A DNA stretch of 64,000 bases. Origin: Pseudomonadota bacterium. Its GTDB lineage: Bacteria > Pseudomonadota > Gammaproteobacteria > Burkholderiales > SG8-39. The DNA is taken from contig CANGMI010000002.1 of assembly GCA_947455195.1 (NCBI GenBank), forward strand, positions 321,549 through 385,548, in the 5' to 3' direction. The translations under genes and the position numbers were made by a program. Numbering within the stretch: the stretch's first letter is position 1; each line of letters starts with the position of its first letter. Shown here one piece after another: positions 54,450-63,600 of this stretch. The notes beneath the pieces are model-generated. The model was not told where the DNA came from and ran no database searches. It saw only the letters and a program-made list of their open reading frames with translations.

Positions 54450-54860
54450 TCAGTCCGCGCTCTTTCCGCCGTTCTTGCCGCTGGTCTCGTAATAGTGAAT
54501 TTCGTAGAGCATGCAACCCTTCTCGGTGGTGAAGGGGCCGTGGAAGGCGCCCGGCGGCCGGCAGGCATAGGTGTGCGCATGGCACTGTTCACCCCCTTTG
54601 CCATTCACGTCGTTGCCGACGATCAGGTCGCCCTGAACGACATACACCTCTTCCCAGTGGTCATGCACGAAGGGAGCCGTGGTGAAGGCGCCCGGTTCGA
54701 TGCGCAGGAGGCGGGTGCGACTGCCTCGCTTGGTCACTTCATCGAGGTCGCTGGCGAGCACTTTCTGCTTGAAACCCGCCGGATAGCCGGTCGGGGTTTC
54801 CCAGCCATCGGTCATGTCGACCTTGACGAATTCGAGATGCGATTTGGGGGCGAGTGCCAT
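54450..54860 (-). CDS. cupin-domain protein
   Basis: A 136-residue single-cupin protein. Motif 1 is HDHWEEVYVVQGDL and motif 2 includes RPPGAFHGPF, keeping metal histidines. AAGGA precedes the ATG at 54860. First gene of the operon cupin, HpaB-like, bioA, bioF, bioD. It could be a small dioxygenase, an isomerase or an accessory binding protein for the monooxygenase substrate. Confidence 0.75.
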   Translation of the reverse strand: MALAPKSHLEFVKVDMTDGWETPTGYPAGFKQKVLASDLDEVTKRGSRTRLLRIEPGAFTTAPFVHDHWEEVYVVQGDLIVGNDVNGKGGEQCHAHTYACRPPGAFHGPFTTEKGCMLYEIHYYETSGKNGGKSAD

Positions 54861-54971
54861 GGGAGCGTTCCTTGAGGAGCCGGTGCGACAGCATGCCGGC
54901 GGGTATGACTGATGAGGCTGGAGCCACTGCGTTGTGAGGTTAATCGGTGCGGGCAGGACAGCGCAACTCCT

Positions 54972-54977
54972 TATAAT
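54972..54977 (+). promoter_or_regulatory. -10 element of the GST gene
   Basis: A perfect TATAAT lies 51 bases before the ATG at 55029, in the 168-base divergent gap. No good -35 is seen at 16-18 bases, so the promoter may rely on the strong -10. GGAGGAG before the start codon fits a leader of about 45 bases. Confidence 0.45.
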
Positions 54978-55028
54978 GGCACGCTGCGTCGGTGACGTCG
55001 CACGTGACCCACAACTGGAGGAGAAACC

Positions 55029-55646
55029 ATGCTCAAGATATACGGTCAGGCCCGTTCACGTGCCTTTCGCGTCATTTGGCTCTGCAAGGAATCGGGCATT
55101 GCCTACGAGCACATTCCGGTCAGCATCCATGTCGACAACGCCCAGGCAAAGGAAGACTGGTATCGGGCACTGAACCCCAACGCACGCATTCCCACCATCG
55201 ATGACGATGGGTTTGTCATGTGGGAATCGTCGGCCATCAACCTTTATCTGGCCGAGAAGTACGCGAGCCCGCTCTATCCGGGTACGGCCGCGGGCCGCGG
55301 CCGCATGCTGCAATGGGCGTTCTTCATCGCCAACGATGTCGAAGGCCCGATGATCATGGTTTTTCAGAACCGGTTTGCCTTCCCGCCCGAGAAGCGCGTC
55401 GCGGCCCTTGCCGACGAGGGCGAGAAGAAGATGCTCCCGAAGCTGGCGGTCATCGAGCAGGCACTGGCCGCCAACGGTTATCTGGGACTCGATCGCTGGG
55501 ACATGACCGATTTCATCGCCTCTTCGGTCATGTACTCGCTCATCGGCATGAAGTACGACCTGTCGGCATTCCCGAACGTGGCGGCATGGCTCCAGACGAG
55601 TGTGTCGCGTCCGGCGGCGGTCGAGGCCATCAAGCTGCGGGGCTGA
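55029..55646 (+). CDS. glutathione S-transferase family protein
   Basis: A 205-residue GST. The N-terminal thioredoxin-like domain (1-80) has MLKIYGQARSRAFRVIW, the cis-proline site ARIPTIDDDG and the glutathione-binding WESSAINLYLAEKY. The C-terminal helical domain contains LGLDRWDMTDFI (usual form A-D-). It is a typical beta-proteobacterial cytosolic GST, probably for detoxification or a catabolic thioether or isomerase step. Monocistronic; its last 17 bases overlap the convergent suhB gene. Confidence 0.85.
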   Translation: MLKIYGQARSRAFRVIWLCKESGIAYEHIPVSIHVDNAQAKEDWYRALNPNARIPTIDDDGFVMWESSAINLYLAEKYASPLYPGTAAGRGRMLQWAFFIANDVEGPMIMVFQNRFAFPPEKRVAALADEGEKKMLPKLAVIEQALAANGYLGLDRWDMTDFIASSVMYSLIGMKYDLSAFPNVAAWLQTSVSRPAAVEAIKLRG

Positions 55647-56451
55647 CCCCGGTCGCTGGGCGCCGCTTGCCCAGCAACTGGATGAGCGGCGCAAAGACTT
55701 TCGGCGTGCCACAGGCAATTTCGCCTTTCTCGAGCCAGTTTTCGCTCTCGTCCATGTCGGTGACGAGACCACCGGCTTCGATGACCATCAGCGCCCCTGC
55801 GGCCATGTCCCACGGGGCCAGACCGAGATTCCAGAACCCGTCGAGGCGTCCGCAGGCCACGTACGCCAGGTCGAGCGCGGCCGAACCGGTGCGGCGGATG
55901 CCCGCCGTGTTCTGGGTGACTGCGCTGAACATGCCCATGTAGCGTTCGAGGTCTTCGCCATCGCGGTAGGGAAACCCGGTGCCGATCAGCGAGTCGCGCA
56001 GGCCATTGGCCCCGGAGACGCGGATCCGCCGGTCGTCGAGAAAGGCCCCGCGCCCGCGGCTGGCCGTGAACAGCTCGTTGCGCGTCGGGTCGAAGATGCA
56101 GCCGTGCTGCATGACGCCGCGGTGCTGGATGCCGATGGAGACCGCATATTGCGGGAACCCGTGGATGAAGTTGGTAGTGCCATCGAGCGGGTCGATGATC
56201 CAGACGAATTCGGCCGACGCGACCCCCGATGCCCCCGACTCCTCGGCAAGGATGCCGTGATCGGGGTAGGCTTTCGAGACCATCTCGACGATGATCTGCT
56301 CGGCGGCGCGGTCGACTTCAGTGACAAAATCGTTCTGGCGCTTCTTCGAGACCGTGACCGACTCCAGATCGAGCGACGCGCGGCTGATCACCGAGCCGGC
56401 GCGGCGCGCCGCGCGGACCGCGGTATTGAGCAAAGGGTGGAGAACGGCCAT
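55630..56451 (-). CDS. suhB: inositol monophosphatase family protein (SuhB)
   Basis: A 273-residue Mg-dependent phosphatase. Metal sites are seen in ILAEESGA (Glu), WIIDPLDGTTNFIHGFP (Asp/Asp) and LAPWDMAAG (Asp). The ATG at 56451 gives the family start MAVLHPLLNTAVRAARRAG; an ATG at 56475 is in frame but less typical. SuhB also acts as a Nus-complex factor in rRNA transcription in E. coli. Divergent from trmJ with only 23 bases between start codons. Confidence 0.9.
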   Translation of the reverse strand: MAVLHPLLNTAVRAARRAGSVISRASLDLESVTVSKKRQNDFVTEVDRAAEQIIVEMVSKAYPDHGILAEESGASGVASAEFVWIIDPLDGTTNFIHGFPQYAVSIGIQHRGVMQHGCIFDPTRNELFTASRGRGAFLDDRRIRVSGANGLRDSLIGTGFPYRDGEDLERYMGMFSAVTQNTAGIRRTGSAALDLAYVACGRLDGFWNLGLAPWDMAAGALMVIEAGGLVTDMDESENWLEKGEIACGTPKVFAPLIQLLGKRRPATGVSPAA

Positions 56452-56474
56452 GAGTGGGGAATCCGGGATAGGCA

Positions 56475-57401
56475 ATGACAGTGACGCATTCTAAGGCACG
56501 CGGCGTGGGTGGGCCTGTGATCGCCGCTGATTCTGAGGGCGAGGCTGCTGTGCAGCGGCGCCTCGCGCAGGTTCGGGTCGTGCTCGTTTCGACGACTCAC
56601 CCAGGCAATATCGGGGCCAGCGCCCGGGCGATGAAGGCGATGGGCATTCGCCAGCTGGTGCTGGTAACGCCCCGTTACTTCCCGCATCCGGAGGCAGTTG
56701 CGCTCGCCAGCGGTGCCGATGACTTGCTCGATTCGGCGCGGGTCGTTGACACGATCGCCGAGGCCTTGCGGGGTACCACGATGGCCTATGCGCTGAGCGC
56801 GCGGCGTCGTGAATTGAGTCATCGCGCACTGGGGTTGCGCGAGGCCGCCGCCGAGGCCATCGGGCTTTGCGAGTCCTCTGCGGGTGAGCCAGAGCCGCTG
56901 CCCGGTGACGCTGCCGGGGCAGTGCCCCCCGTGCCGGCGCAAGCGCATTCGCAAGGGCTACCGCAGGGGCCGGTTGCCTTCGTGTTCGGCACCGAGATGT
57001 CGGGGCTGTCCAATGACGAACTCATCGCCTGCCAGGCACTGGTGCACATACCGGTCGATGCGCGGTTTTCGTCGCTCAACCTCTCCCAGGCGGTGCAGTT
57101 GGTGGCCTACGAGCTCAGACTCGCCGCCGGTGGCTTTCAGTTGCCGTTGACCGAGCCCCAGGTGCTCGCGCGTCACGAGGAGGTCGAGCGGCTGTGCGAG
57201 CACCTCGAGGAAACCTTGCTCGCCAGCGGATTTCTCGATCCGAATGCGCCGCGCCGCCTCATGGAGCGATTCCGGCGGCTTTTCGTGCGCGCCCGCCTCG
57301 AGCATGAGGAGGTCAACATCCTGCGCGGTGTACTCACTTCGATGCGCAAGTGGGCCGAGGGCAACCCGAAGGTGCGTGCTCCAGCCCCGCCGCGACGCTA
57401 G
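56475..57401 (+). CDS. trmJ: tRNA (Cm32/Um32) methyltransferase TrmJ (SpoU/SPOUT family)
   Basis: A 308-residue SPOUT methyltransferase that 2'-O-methylates position 32 of tRNA. Motif regions are [37 protein letters not shown] and [19 protein letters not shown], the last forming the SAM-binding knot. Residues about 133-165 are a Pro/Ala/Gly-rich insert before motif 2, and there is an acidic-basic tail; E. coli TrmJ is about 246 residues. Upstream of cysE, as in many betaproteobacteria. Confidence 0.9.
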   Translation: MTVTHSKARGVGGPVIAADSEGEAAVQRRLAQVRVVLVSTTHPGNIGASARAMKAMGIRQLVLVTPRYFPHPEAVALASGADDLLDSARVVDTIAEALRGTTMAYALSARRRELSHRALGLREAAAEAIGLCESSAGEPEPLPGDAAGAVPPVPAQAHSQGLPQGPVAFVFGTEMSGLSNDELIACQALVHIPVDARFSSLNLSQAVQLVAYELRLAAGGFQLPLTEPQVLARHEEVERLCEHLEETLLASGFLDPNAPRRLMERFRRLFVRARLEHEEVNILRGVLTSMRKWAEGNPKVRAPAPPRR

Positions 57402-57424
57402 ACTGCGGGGTATTCACTTCACGG

Positions 57425-58162
57425 ATGCTCAGCGTGTTTCAGCACCTGCGAGAAGACATTGCCTCGGTATTCGAGCGTGATCCGGCCGCCCGCACGACCT
57501 TCGAGGTGCTCACCTGCTACCCGGGGCTTCATGCGCTTGCCCTCTACCGGCTGGCCCATGCCTTGTGGACGCGCGACCTCAAGTGGCTGGGGCGCTTCGT
57601 TTCCCACATCACCCGATGGCTGACCGGCATCGAGATTCATCCAGGTGCCACGATCGGTCGGCGCGTGTTCATCGATCACGGCATGGGGGTGGTGATTGGC
57701 GAGACGGCCGAGATCGGGGACGATTGCACTCTCTATCACGGGGTCACACTGGGGGGCACCTCGTGGGCCAAGGGCAAGCGGCACCCAACCCTGCTGCCCG
57801 GCGTCGTCATTGGTGCTGGCGCCAAGGTGCTGGGGCCGATCGTGATCGGTCGCGGCGCTCGCATCGGCTCGAACGCGGTGGTGGTGAAAGACGTCCCGGC
57901 CGGAGCCACGGCCGTGGGTATCCCGGCCCGCACCATCGAAGGCGATGCCGCCCAGGCGCGTGAGGCGCAGGCAGCCAAACTGGGCTTTTCGGCCTATGCC
58001 GTCTCGGTGTCCGACGATGATCCGGTGGCCCTGGCCATCCGCGGGCTCACCGACCACACGGGATCGATCGACAGCGACGTGGCGGTGCTGCGCGGGCGTC
58101 TCGCGGCACTGGAACGGGCTGTGGGCGGCGCTGAGGTTCCATCGGAGCGTCCCGGCGGCTGA
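57425..58162 (+). CDS. cysE: serine O-acetyltransferase
   Basis: A 245-residue hexapeptide-repeat acetyltransferase that makes O-acetylserine for cysteine synthesis. The N-terminal helical part ([20 protein letters not shown]) is followed by left-handed beta-helix repeats ([34 protein letters not shown]) with the catalytic His in IDHG and YHG. ATG 57425 is the family start. It lies 23 bases after trmJ. Confidence 0.92.
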   Translation: MLSVFQHLREDIASVFERDPAARTTFEVLTCYPGLHALALYRLAHALWTRDLKWLGRFVSHITRWLTGIEIHPGATIGRRVFIDHGMGVVIGETAEIGDDCTLYHGVTLGGTSWAKGKRHPTLLPGVVIGAGAKVLGPIVIGRGARIGSNAVVVKDVPAGATAVGIPARTIEGDAAQAREAQAAKLGFSAYAVSVSDDDPVALAIRGLTDHTGSIDSDVAVLRGRLAALERAVGGAEVPSERPGG

Positions 58163-58225
58163 GGTCTTCGCGGCGTATGCGGTACCTGCCTCGGTGCCGA
58201 TACGGCCGGCGGGGCGCGGGCAGTT

Positions 58226-58267
58226 CAGTGTGGGCGGCGCAGCGTGGGCGGCGCAGTGTGGGCGTAG
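58226..58267. repeat. three tandem copies of a 14-base unit
   Basis: CAGTGTGGGCGGCG, CAGCGTGGGCGGCG and CAGTGTGGGCGTAG follow one another in the cysE-iscS gap (58163-58423). They differ by one to three bases. They are non-coding as far as can be seen; they may be simple replication slippage or a binding array. The rest of the gap shows a candidate promoter nearer iscS. Confidence 0.6.
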
Positions 58268-58331
58268 CGGGCACGCCGGATCGGCCTGACGCCGGGTTCA
58301 CGCGCAGCATGCCTGAACCCAGTCCTGATTC

Positions 58332-58348
58332 AGCTACAATTCGTAGCT
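58332..58348 (+). promoter_or_regulatory. candidate iscS promoter -10 within a dyad
   Basis: AGCTAC, 5 bases, GTAGCT forms a perfect 6-base inverted repeat. It includes TACAAT (58335-58340), a good -10 hexamer, with CTGAAC 16 bases upstream as a weak -35. A repressor binding the dyad would block the promoter. It does not resemble the IscR consensus I know. Confidence 0.3.
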
Positions 58349-58423
58349 TATCCAGTGTCTTCCGGGGCTTCCCCGATCGCCCGGATGTCCTTCATCGACC
58401 GATTCATCGCACCACTGCCCATC

Positions 58424-59596
58424 ATGTCGGATTTCAACAGCCCGTCACCGTTGCCGATCTACCTGGACTATGCCGCCACCACGCCCGTCGATCGTCGGGT
58501 CGCCGAGCGGATGATCCCTTTCCTGACCGAGGTGTTCGGTAACCCGGCCAGCAGCACGCATGCCTTTGGCTGGTCGGCGCGCGAGGCGGTCGAGCAGGCG
58601 CGCTCGCAGGTGGCAAAGCTCATCGGGGCTCAACCCGGCGAGATCATCTGGACCTCCGGGGCCACTGAAGGCAACAACCTCGCCATCAAGGGCGCAGCAC
58701 ACGCCAATCGGCGTGGCCTGGCCGGGCATCTCGTCACGGTCGCTACCGAGCACAAGGCGGTGCTCGACACGGTGAAGGATCTGGAGCGCGAAGGGTTTTC
58801 GACGACGGTGCTGCGCCCCGGCGCCGATGGCCTGGTGAGTGCAGCCGATATCGAGGCGGCGATCCGGCCGGATACGGTGCTTGTGTCGGTGATGCTCGTG
58901 AACAACGAGATCGGCGTCATCCAGCCCATCGCGCAGATCGGCGCGGTATGTCGCGCGCACGGAATCATCTTCCACTGCGATGCGGTGCAGGGCGCGGGCA
59001 AGGTCGCCATCGACGTCGATGCGCTGCAGGTTGATCTGCTCACGATCACGGCGCACAAGATGTACGGCCCCAAAGGGATCGGCGCGCTCTACGTCCGGCA
59101 GCGCCCGCGAGTCGCGGTGGAGGCGCAGATTCACGGGGGCGGGCATGAGCGAGGCATGCGCTCGGGCACCTTGCCAGCGCACCAGATCGTCGGGTTTGGC
59201 GAGGCGGCACGCATCGCCGCACTGGACATGGCGAGCGACAACGCCCGCATCGGTCCGTTGCGCGATCGCCTCCTCGAAGGGCTGCGAGCGGTCGACGGCC
59301 TGGTCGTCAATGGCAGTCTTGAATCACGCGTGCCGCACAACCTCAACGTGAGCATTCCGCTCGGCGAGGGTGCATCGCTGGCAATGAGTCTCGAGCGCAT
59401 TGCCGTCTCGGCCGGGTCGGCCTGCACATCGGCTGCGGCAGAACCTTCGCATGTCTTGCGCGCCCTCGGTCTGCCTGATGACCTCGCGCACCACTCGCTT
59501 CGCATCAGTATCGGCCGGTACACCGAACCGGCCGACATCGAAGTGGCGATCGATGCCATCCGGGCGTCGGCGGAACTCGCCCGCGCCACGGTCTGA
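58424..59596 (+). CDS. iscS: cysteine desulfurase (IscS-like)
   Basis: A 390-residue class V PLP enzyme that takes sulfur from cysteine for Fe-S clusters and tRNA thiolation. It has the start [19 protein letters not shown] lysine in [18 protein letters not shown], and the catalytic cysteine loop [23 protein letters not shown] 58424 is chosen as nearest the family start; an in-frame ATG at 58385 exists, and neither has a clear ribosome-binding site. iscR is not upstream and iscU, iscA and hscBA are not downstream, so this copy stands alone. Confidence 0.88.
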   Translation: MSDFNSPSPLPIYLDYAATTPVDRRVAERMIPFLTEVFGNPASSTHAFGWSAREAVEQARSQVAKLIGAQPGEIIWTSGATEGNNLAIKGAAHANRRGLAGHLVTVATEHKAVLDTVKDLEREGFSTTVLRPGADGLVSAADIEAAIRPDTVLVSVMLVNNEIGVIQPIAQIGAVCRAHGIIFHCDAVQGAGKVAIDVDALQVDLLTITAHKMYGPKGIGALYVRQRPRVAVEAQIHGGGHERGMRSGTLPAHQIVGFGEAARIAALDMASDNARIGPLRDRLLEGLRAVDGLVVNGSLESRVPHNLNVSIPLGEGASLAMSLERIAVSAGSACTSAAAEPSHVLRALGLPDDLAHHSLRISIGRYTEPADIEVAIDAIRASAELARATV

Positions 59597-59603
59597 ATCG
59601 ATA

Positions 59604-59637
59604 GCGGCGCAGCGCCGCCGGCGGGCATGCTCGCCCG
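59604..59637. terminator. two adjacent GC-rich hairpins between convergent iscS and serB
   Basis: GCGGCGC A GCGCCGC (59604-59618) is followed by CGGGC ATGCTC GCCCG (59622-59637) in the 119-base convergent gap. There is no T-run on either side, so this is a weak candidate for a bidirectional terminator. Confidence 0.35.
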
Positions 59638-59715
59638 GTTGTCAGCTGACGTTTCCGTCCCGGCGGATGCCGCACTTCGTCAGCTTGCCGCTTCGAGCGG
59701 CATGGCGTTCGGGCA

Positions 59716-60606
59716 TCAGGCCGAGCGGGGGCGCGGCGGAAACCAGCTGAGCACGGTATCGAGTCCGCCGTGGTCGATGGCGAGGCTGGCTTTCGCGCGT
59801 ACCACTGGCTTTGCGTGGTACGCGATCGAGGTACCTGCCTCGGCCATCATGGCAAGATCGTTGGCACCATCGCCGATCACCATCACCTGATCGGGGCGCA
59901 GCCCCAGCCGAGCGGCGGCGGCGCGCACTGCAGCAGCCTTGCCCGCTGCGTCGAGAATCGGTCCATCCAGCGTGCCATCGAGTGCGTTCCCGCGCACGCC
60001 AAGCCGGTTGCCGTGGGCTTCCGCGATGCCCAGGGCGGCACTCACCCGCTCGGTAAACCAGGTGAATCCACCCGAGACCAGCAGGGTATGCAGGCCGGCA
60101 GCACGGGCAGCCTGTACCAGCCGTGCCGCGCCGCTGGAGAAGCGAAGTCGTTCGTCGTGGACTTTCTGCAAACGGTCGCAGGGCAGGCCGTCGAGCAGGC
60201 GTACGCGCTGGCGCAAGCTCTCGGCAAAATCGATTTCACCGCGCATCGCGCGCTCGGTAATCGCAGCCACGCGTGGCTTCGCGCCAGCTTCGGCGGCCAG
60301 TTCGTCGATGCACTCGATCGTGATCACGGTCGAGTCCATGTCCATCGCAAGCAGGCCGAACGCGTCAAGTGACGCGCCTCGAGACACGATGGCGGCATCG
60401 CAGCCTGCCTCGCGCGCAATCTCGGGCAGGCCGGTTTCATCGTGGCGCGCAGCCACCCGAAGGGTCGGCCCGTCATCGGCCAGCAGTGCCCGCGTCGACC
60501 CCACATCGAGCCGCACGAGGAGCGCTGCACGAGAGGACTCGTCGAGGTGTGGTGCGTGGATCACGAGTTGACTGTCGCCCGGCTCGTGCAGCGTTGTCGA
60601 TGTCAT
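59716..60606 (-). CDS. serB: phosphoserine phosphatase
   Basis: A 296-residue HAD phosphatase for the last step of serine synthesis. The nucleophile motif AMDMDSTVITIECIDE (D89, D91) and VSGGFTWFTERV (motif II) are followed by VIGDGANDLAMMAEAG (motif IV). The first 80 residues form the N-terminal extension seen in proteobacterial SerB. It starts 1 base after the mfd stop, so the two are co-transcribed. Confidence 0.92.
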   Translation of the reverse strand: MTSTTLHEPGDSQLVIHAPHLDESSRAALLVRLDVGSTRALLADDGPTLRVAARHDETGLPEIAREAGCDAAIVSRGASLDAFGLLAMDMDSTVITIECIDELAAEAGAKPRVAAITERAMRGEIDFAESLRQRVRLLDGLPCDRLQKVHDERLRFSSGAARLVQAARAAGLHTLLVSGGFTWFTERVSAALGIAEAHGNRLGVRGNALDGTLDGPILDAAGKAAAVRAAAARLGLRPDQVMVIGDGANDLAMMAEAGTSIAYHAKPVVRAKASLAIDHGGLDTVLSWFPPRPRSA

Positions 60607-60607
60607 C

Positions 60608-63600
60608 TCAGTTCCGTGTTCCCGTCGGTGCTGCCAGCGCGCGCAGAACCTCCTCGACCGCCTTCACGCGTTCGGGCAGCGTAGCCGACTTCTGGTCGAC
60701 GCGCAGGCGGGTCGGGCCGGTCATCTTCCACGGGCGCCGCTTCTGGATGAGTTCGATGAGGCGACGCGGTTCCACGGTCGTCTGCTGGCTGAAGTGCACC
60801 ACCATGGCTTCCTCGGTGGCATCGATTCTCGATACGCCGAGCGGCCGCGCCGTCAGGCGGAGCCGATGACAGGCGAGCAGCGAATCGGCCTGCGGCGGCA
60901 GCGGCCCGAAACGGTCGATCAGTTCCTCGCGCAGCCGGATGATCTGCTCGGCATCCTCGCAATTGGCAAGACGCTTGTAGAGCACGAGACGCTCGTGCAC
61001 ATCGGCGCAGTAGCTGCCGGGCAGCAATGCCGGGACATGCAGGTTGATCTCGGCAACCGCTTCGAAGGGTTGTTCCACGTTGGGTTCACGCCCGGCCTTG
61101 AGTGCTTTCACGGCTGCATTGAGCATCTCGGTGTACAGATTGAAACCCACCTCCTGCATTTCGCCGCTTTGCGATTCCCCCAGCACTTCACCGGCACCAC
61201 GAATCTCCAGGTCGTGCATTGCGAGGTAGAAGCCCGACCCGAGTTCCTCCATCATCTGGATCGCCTCCAGGCGCTTCTTGGCGTTTGCGCTCAAGGCCTC
61301 GGTGGGTGGGGTGAGCAGGTAGGCGTAGGCCTGATGATGCGAGCGTCCTACCCGACCCCGCAACTGGTGCAACTGGGCAAGGCCAAACTTGTCGGCGCGG
61401 TTGATGAGGATGGTATTGGCGGTCGGGATATCGATGCCGGTTTCGATGATCGTCGAGCAGAGCAGCAGATTGTGCCGCTGCTGCAGGAATTCGCGCATCA
61501 CGCGCTCGAGTTGGCGCTCGGGCATCTGACCGTGAGCGACGATGATGCGTGCTTCGGGCAGCAATTTCGCGAGTGTTTCCTGCTCGCGCTCAATCGACTC
61601 GACGTCGTTGTGCAGAAAGTAGATCTGACCGCCACGATTGAGTTCGCGCAGCACCGCTTCACGAATCACCCCGGGTGATGTCGGTGACACGAAGGTGCGG
61701 ATCGCCAGACGACGGGCCGGTGGCGTCGCGATCACCGAGAGATCGCGCAAGCCTTCGAGAGACATCGCCATCGTGCGGGGAATCGGGGTTGCGGTGAGCG
61801 TGAGCACGTCGACCTCGGCCCGCAAGGCTTTCAGCACCTCCTTCTGGCGTACGCCAAAGCGGTGCTCCTCGTCGATGATCACGAGCCCCAGCCGCTGGAA
61901 CTTCACATCGGGGGAGAGCAGCTTGTGCGTGCCGATGACGATGTCGACCTTGCCCTCGCCGATGGCCTTGATGGCCGCTGACACCTCTTTCGAGGATCGA
62001 AACCGCGACAGCTCGGCGATGCGTACCGGCCACTCGGCGAAGCGGTCGCTGAAGGTCTGGAAGTGCTGCTCGGCCAGCAGGGTCGTGGGTGCCAGTATCG
62101 CCACCTGCCTGCCGCCCGTGACCGCGACGAACGCGGCTCGTAGCGCCACTTCGGTCTTGCCAAAGCCGACATCGCCGCAGATGAGCCGATCCATCGGCTT
62201 GCCCAGTCGCATGTCTTCCACCACCGCGTTGATGGCGGCAGCCTGATCGGGCGTTTCCTCGAAACCGAATCCTTCCGCGAAGGCGTCGAGGTCGTGCTGG
62301 GGGGCGGCAAAGGCGTGGCCCGTGCGTGCTGCACGAAGGGCATAGATGTTGAGGAGTTCGGCCGCGGTGTCGCGCGCCTGTTCGGCCGCCTTGCGTCGGG
62401 CGCGATCCCAGTCGCCGCTACCCAGCACATGCAGCGGCGCTTGATCCGGGGGGCCGCCGCTGTAACGACTGATCGCGTGCAATTGCGCAACCGGTACGTA
62501 GAGCTTGGTGTCGTTGGCGTATTCGAGCAGGAGAAATTCGTTGTTGCCATCGCCCAGGTCGAGATCAACCAGCCCGTGGTAGCGCCCGACACCGTGTTCG
62601 ATGTGAACCACCGGGTCACCGACCCGCAGTTCGCCGATGTCGCGAACCATGCCCTCGATGGACGTGCGACGGGCATCACGCGCGCCGCGCGCTCGCGCCG
62701 TGGCCGCATAGATCTCGGCCTCGGTGATCACGGCGATACCGAGACCTCGATGGATGAAACCGTCAGCCAGGGGCCCGGCTGCCAGCATCACTGGATGTTC
62801 GGCTGCGAGGAACTGGGCAAAGTCCTGGGCGGCGCCTGGATGCACGCCGTATTCGGCGAAGTATTCGCGCATCGTTTCGCGGCGCCCGGCCGAGTCGGCC
62901 ACGACGAGCGCGCGTACGCCCGATGTCGAGAGGAAGGCTTTCAGGGCATGCAGCGGGTCATCAGCGCGGCGCTCGATGGCGAGCGCGGGCAACGGTGTCG
63001 AATCGACCTGTGCCGCGCTTCGCGACGAGGTCTGACTGGCAGTGCCTTCGCCCGCGCGCGAACCGTTTGACAGCGTGACCGCGGTGGACCTCACATCGAC
63101 CCGACGATAGTCGCGCGCACCGACAAAGAACTGCTCTGCGGTCAGAAAGAGTCGGGTCGGCGAGAGAATCGGTCGGGCCTTGTCTCCACGCAGCAGGTTG
63201 TGGCGCGAGTTGACGCTTGTCCAGAACTCCTCGATCGCCTGGTTGCAGTCGTGATGCATCACGAGCGTCGTGCTGGGTGGCAGGTAGCCGAAGAAGGTGC
63301 CTGTCTCCTCGAAGAAAAGGGGCAGGTAGTACTCGATGCCTGCTGGCGGGATGCCGTTGGAGACGTCGCGGTACACTTGAGCGCGAGTGACATCGGTCTC
63401 GAAGGCTTCGCGAAAGCGTGCCCTGAACCGCACCCGGCTCGCCTCATCCATCGGAAATTCGCGCGCTGGAAGCAAGCGTACTTCGGGCACCTTGTAGAGC
63501 GTGCGCTGGGTGTCCGGGTCGAAGGCGCGCAGCGATTCAATCTGGTCATCGGCAAGATCGATGCGATAGGGCAGGGCACTGCCCATCGGGAACAGATCGA

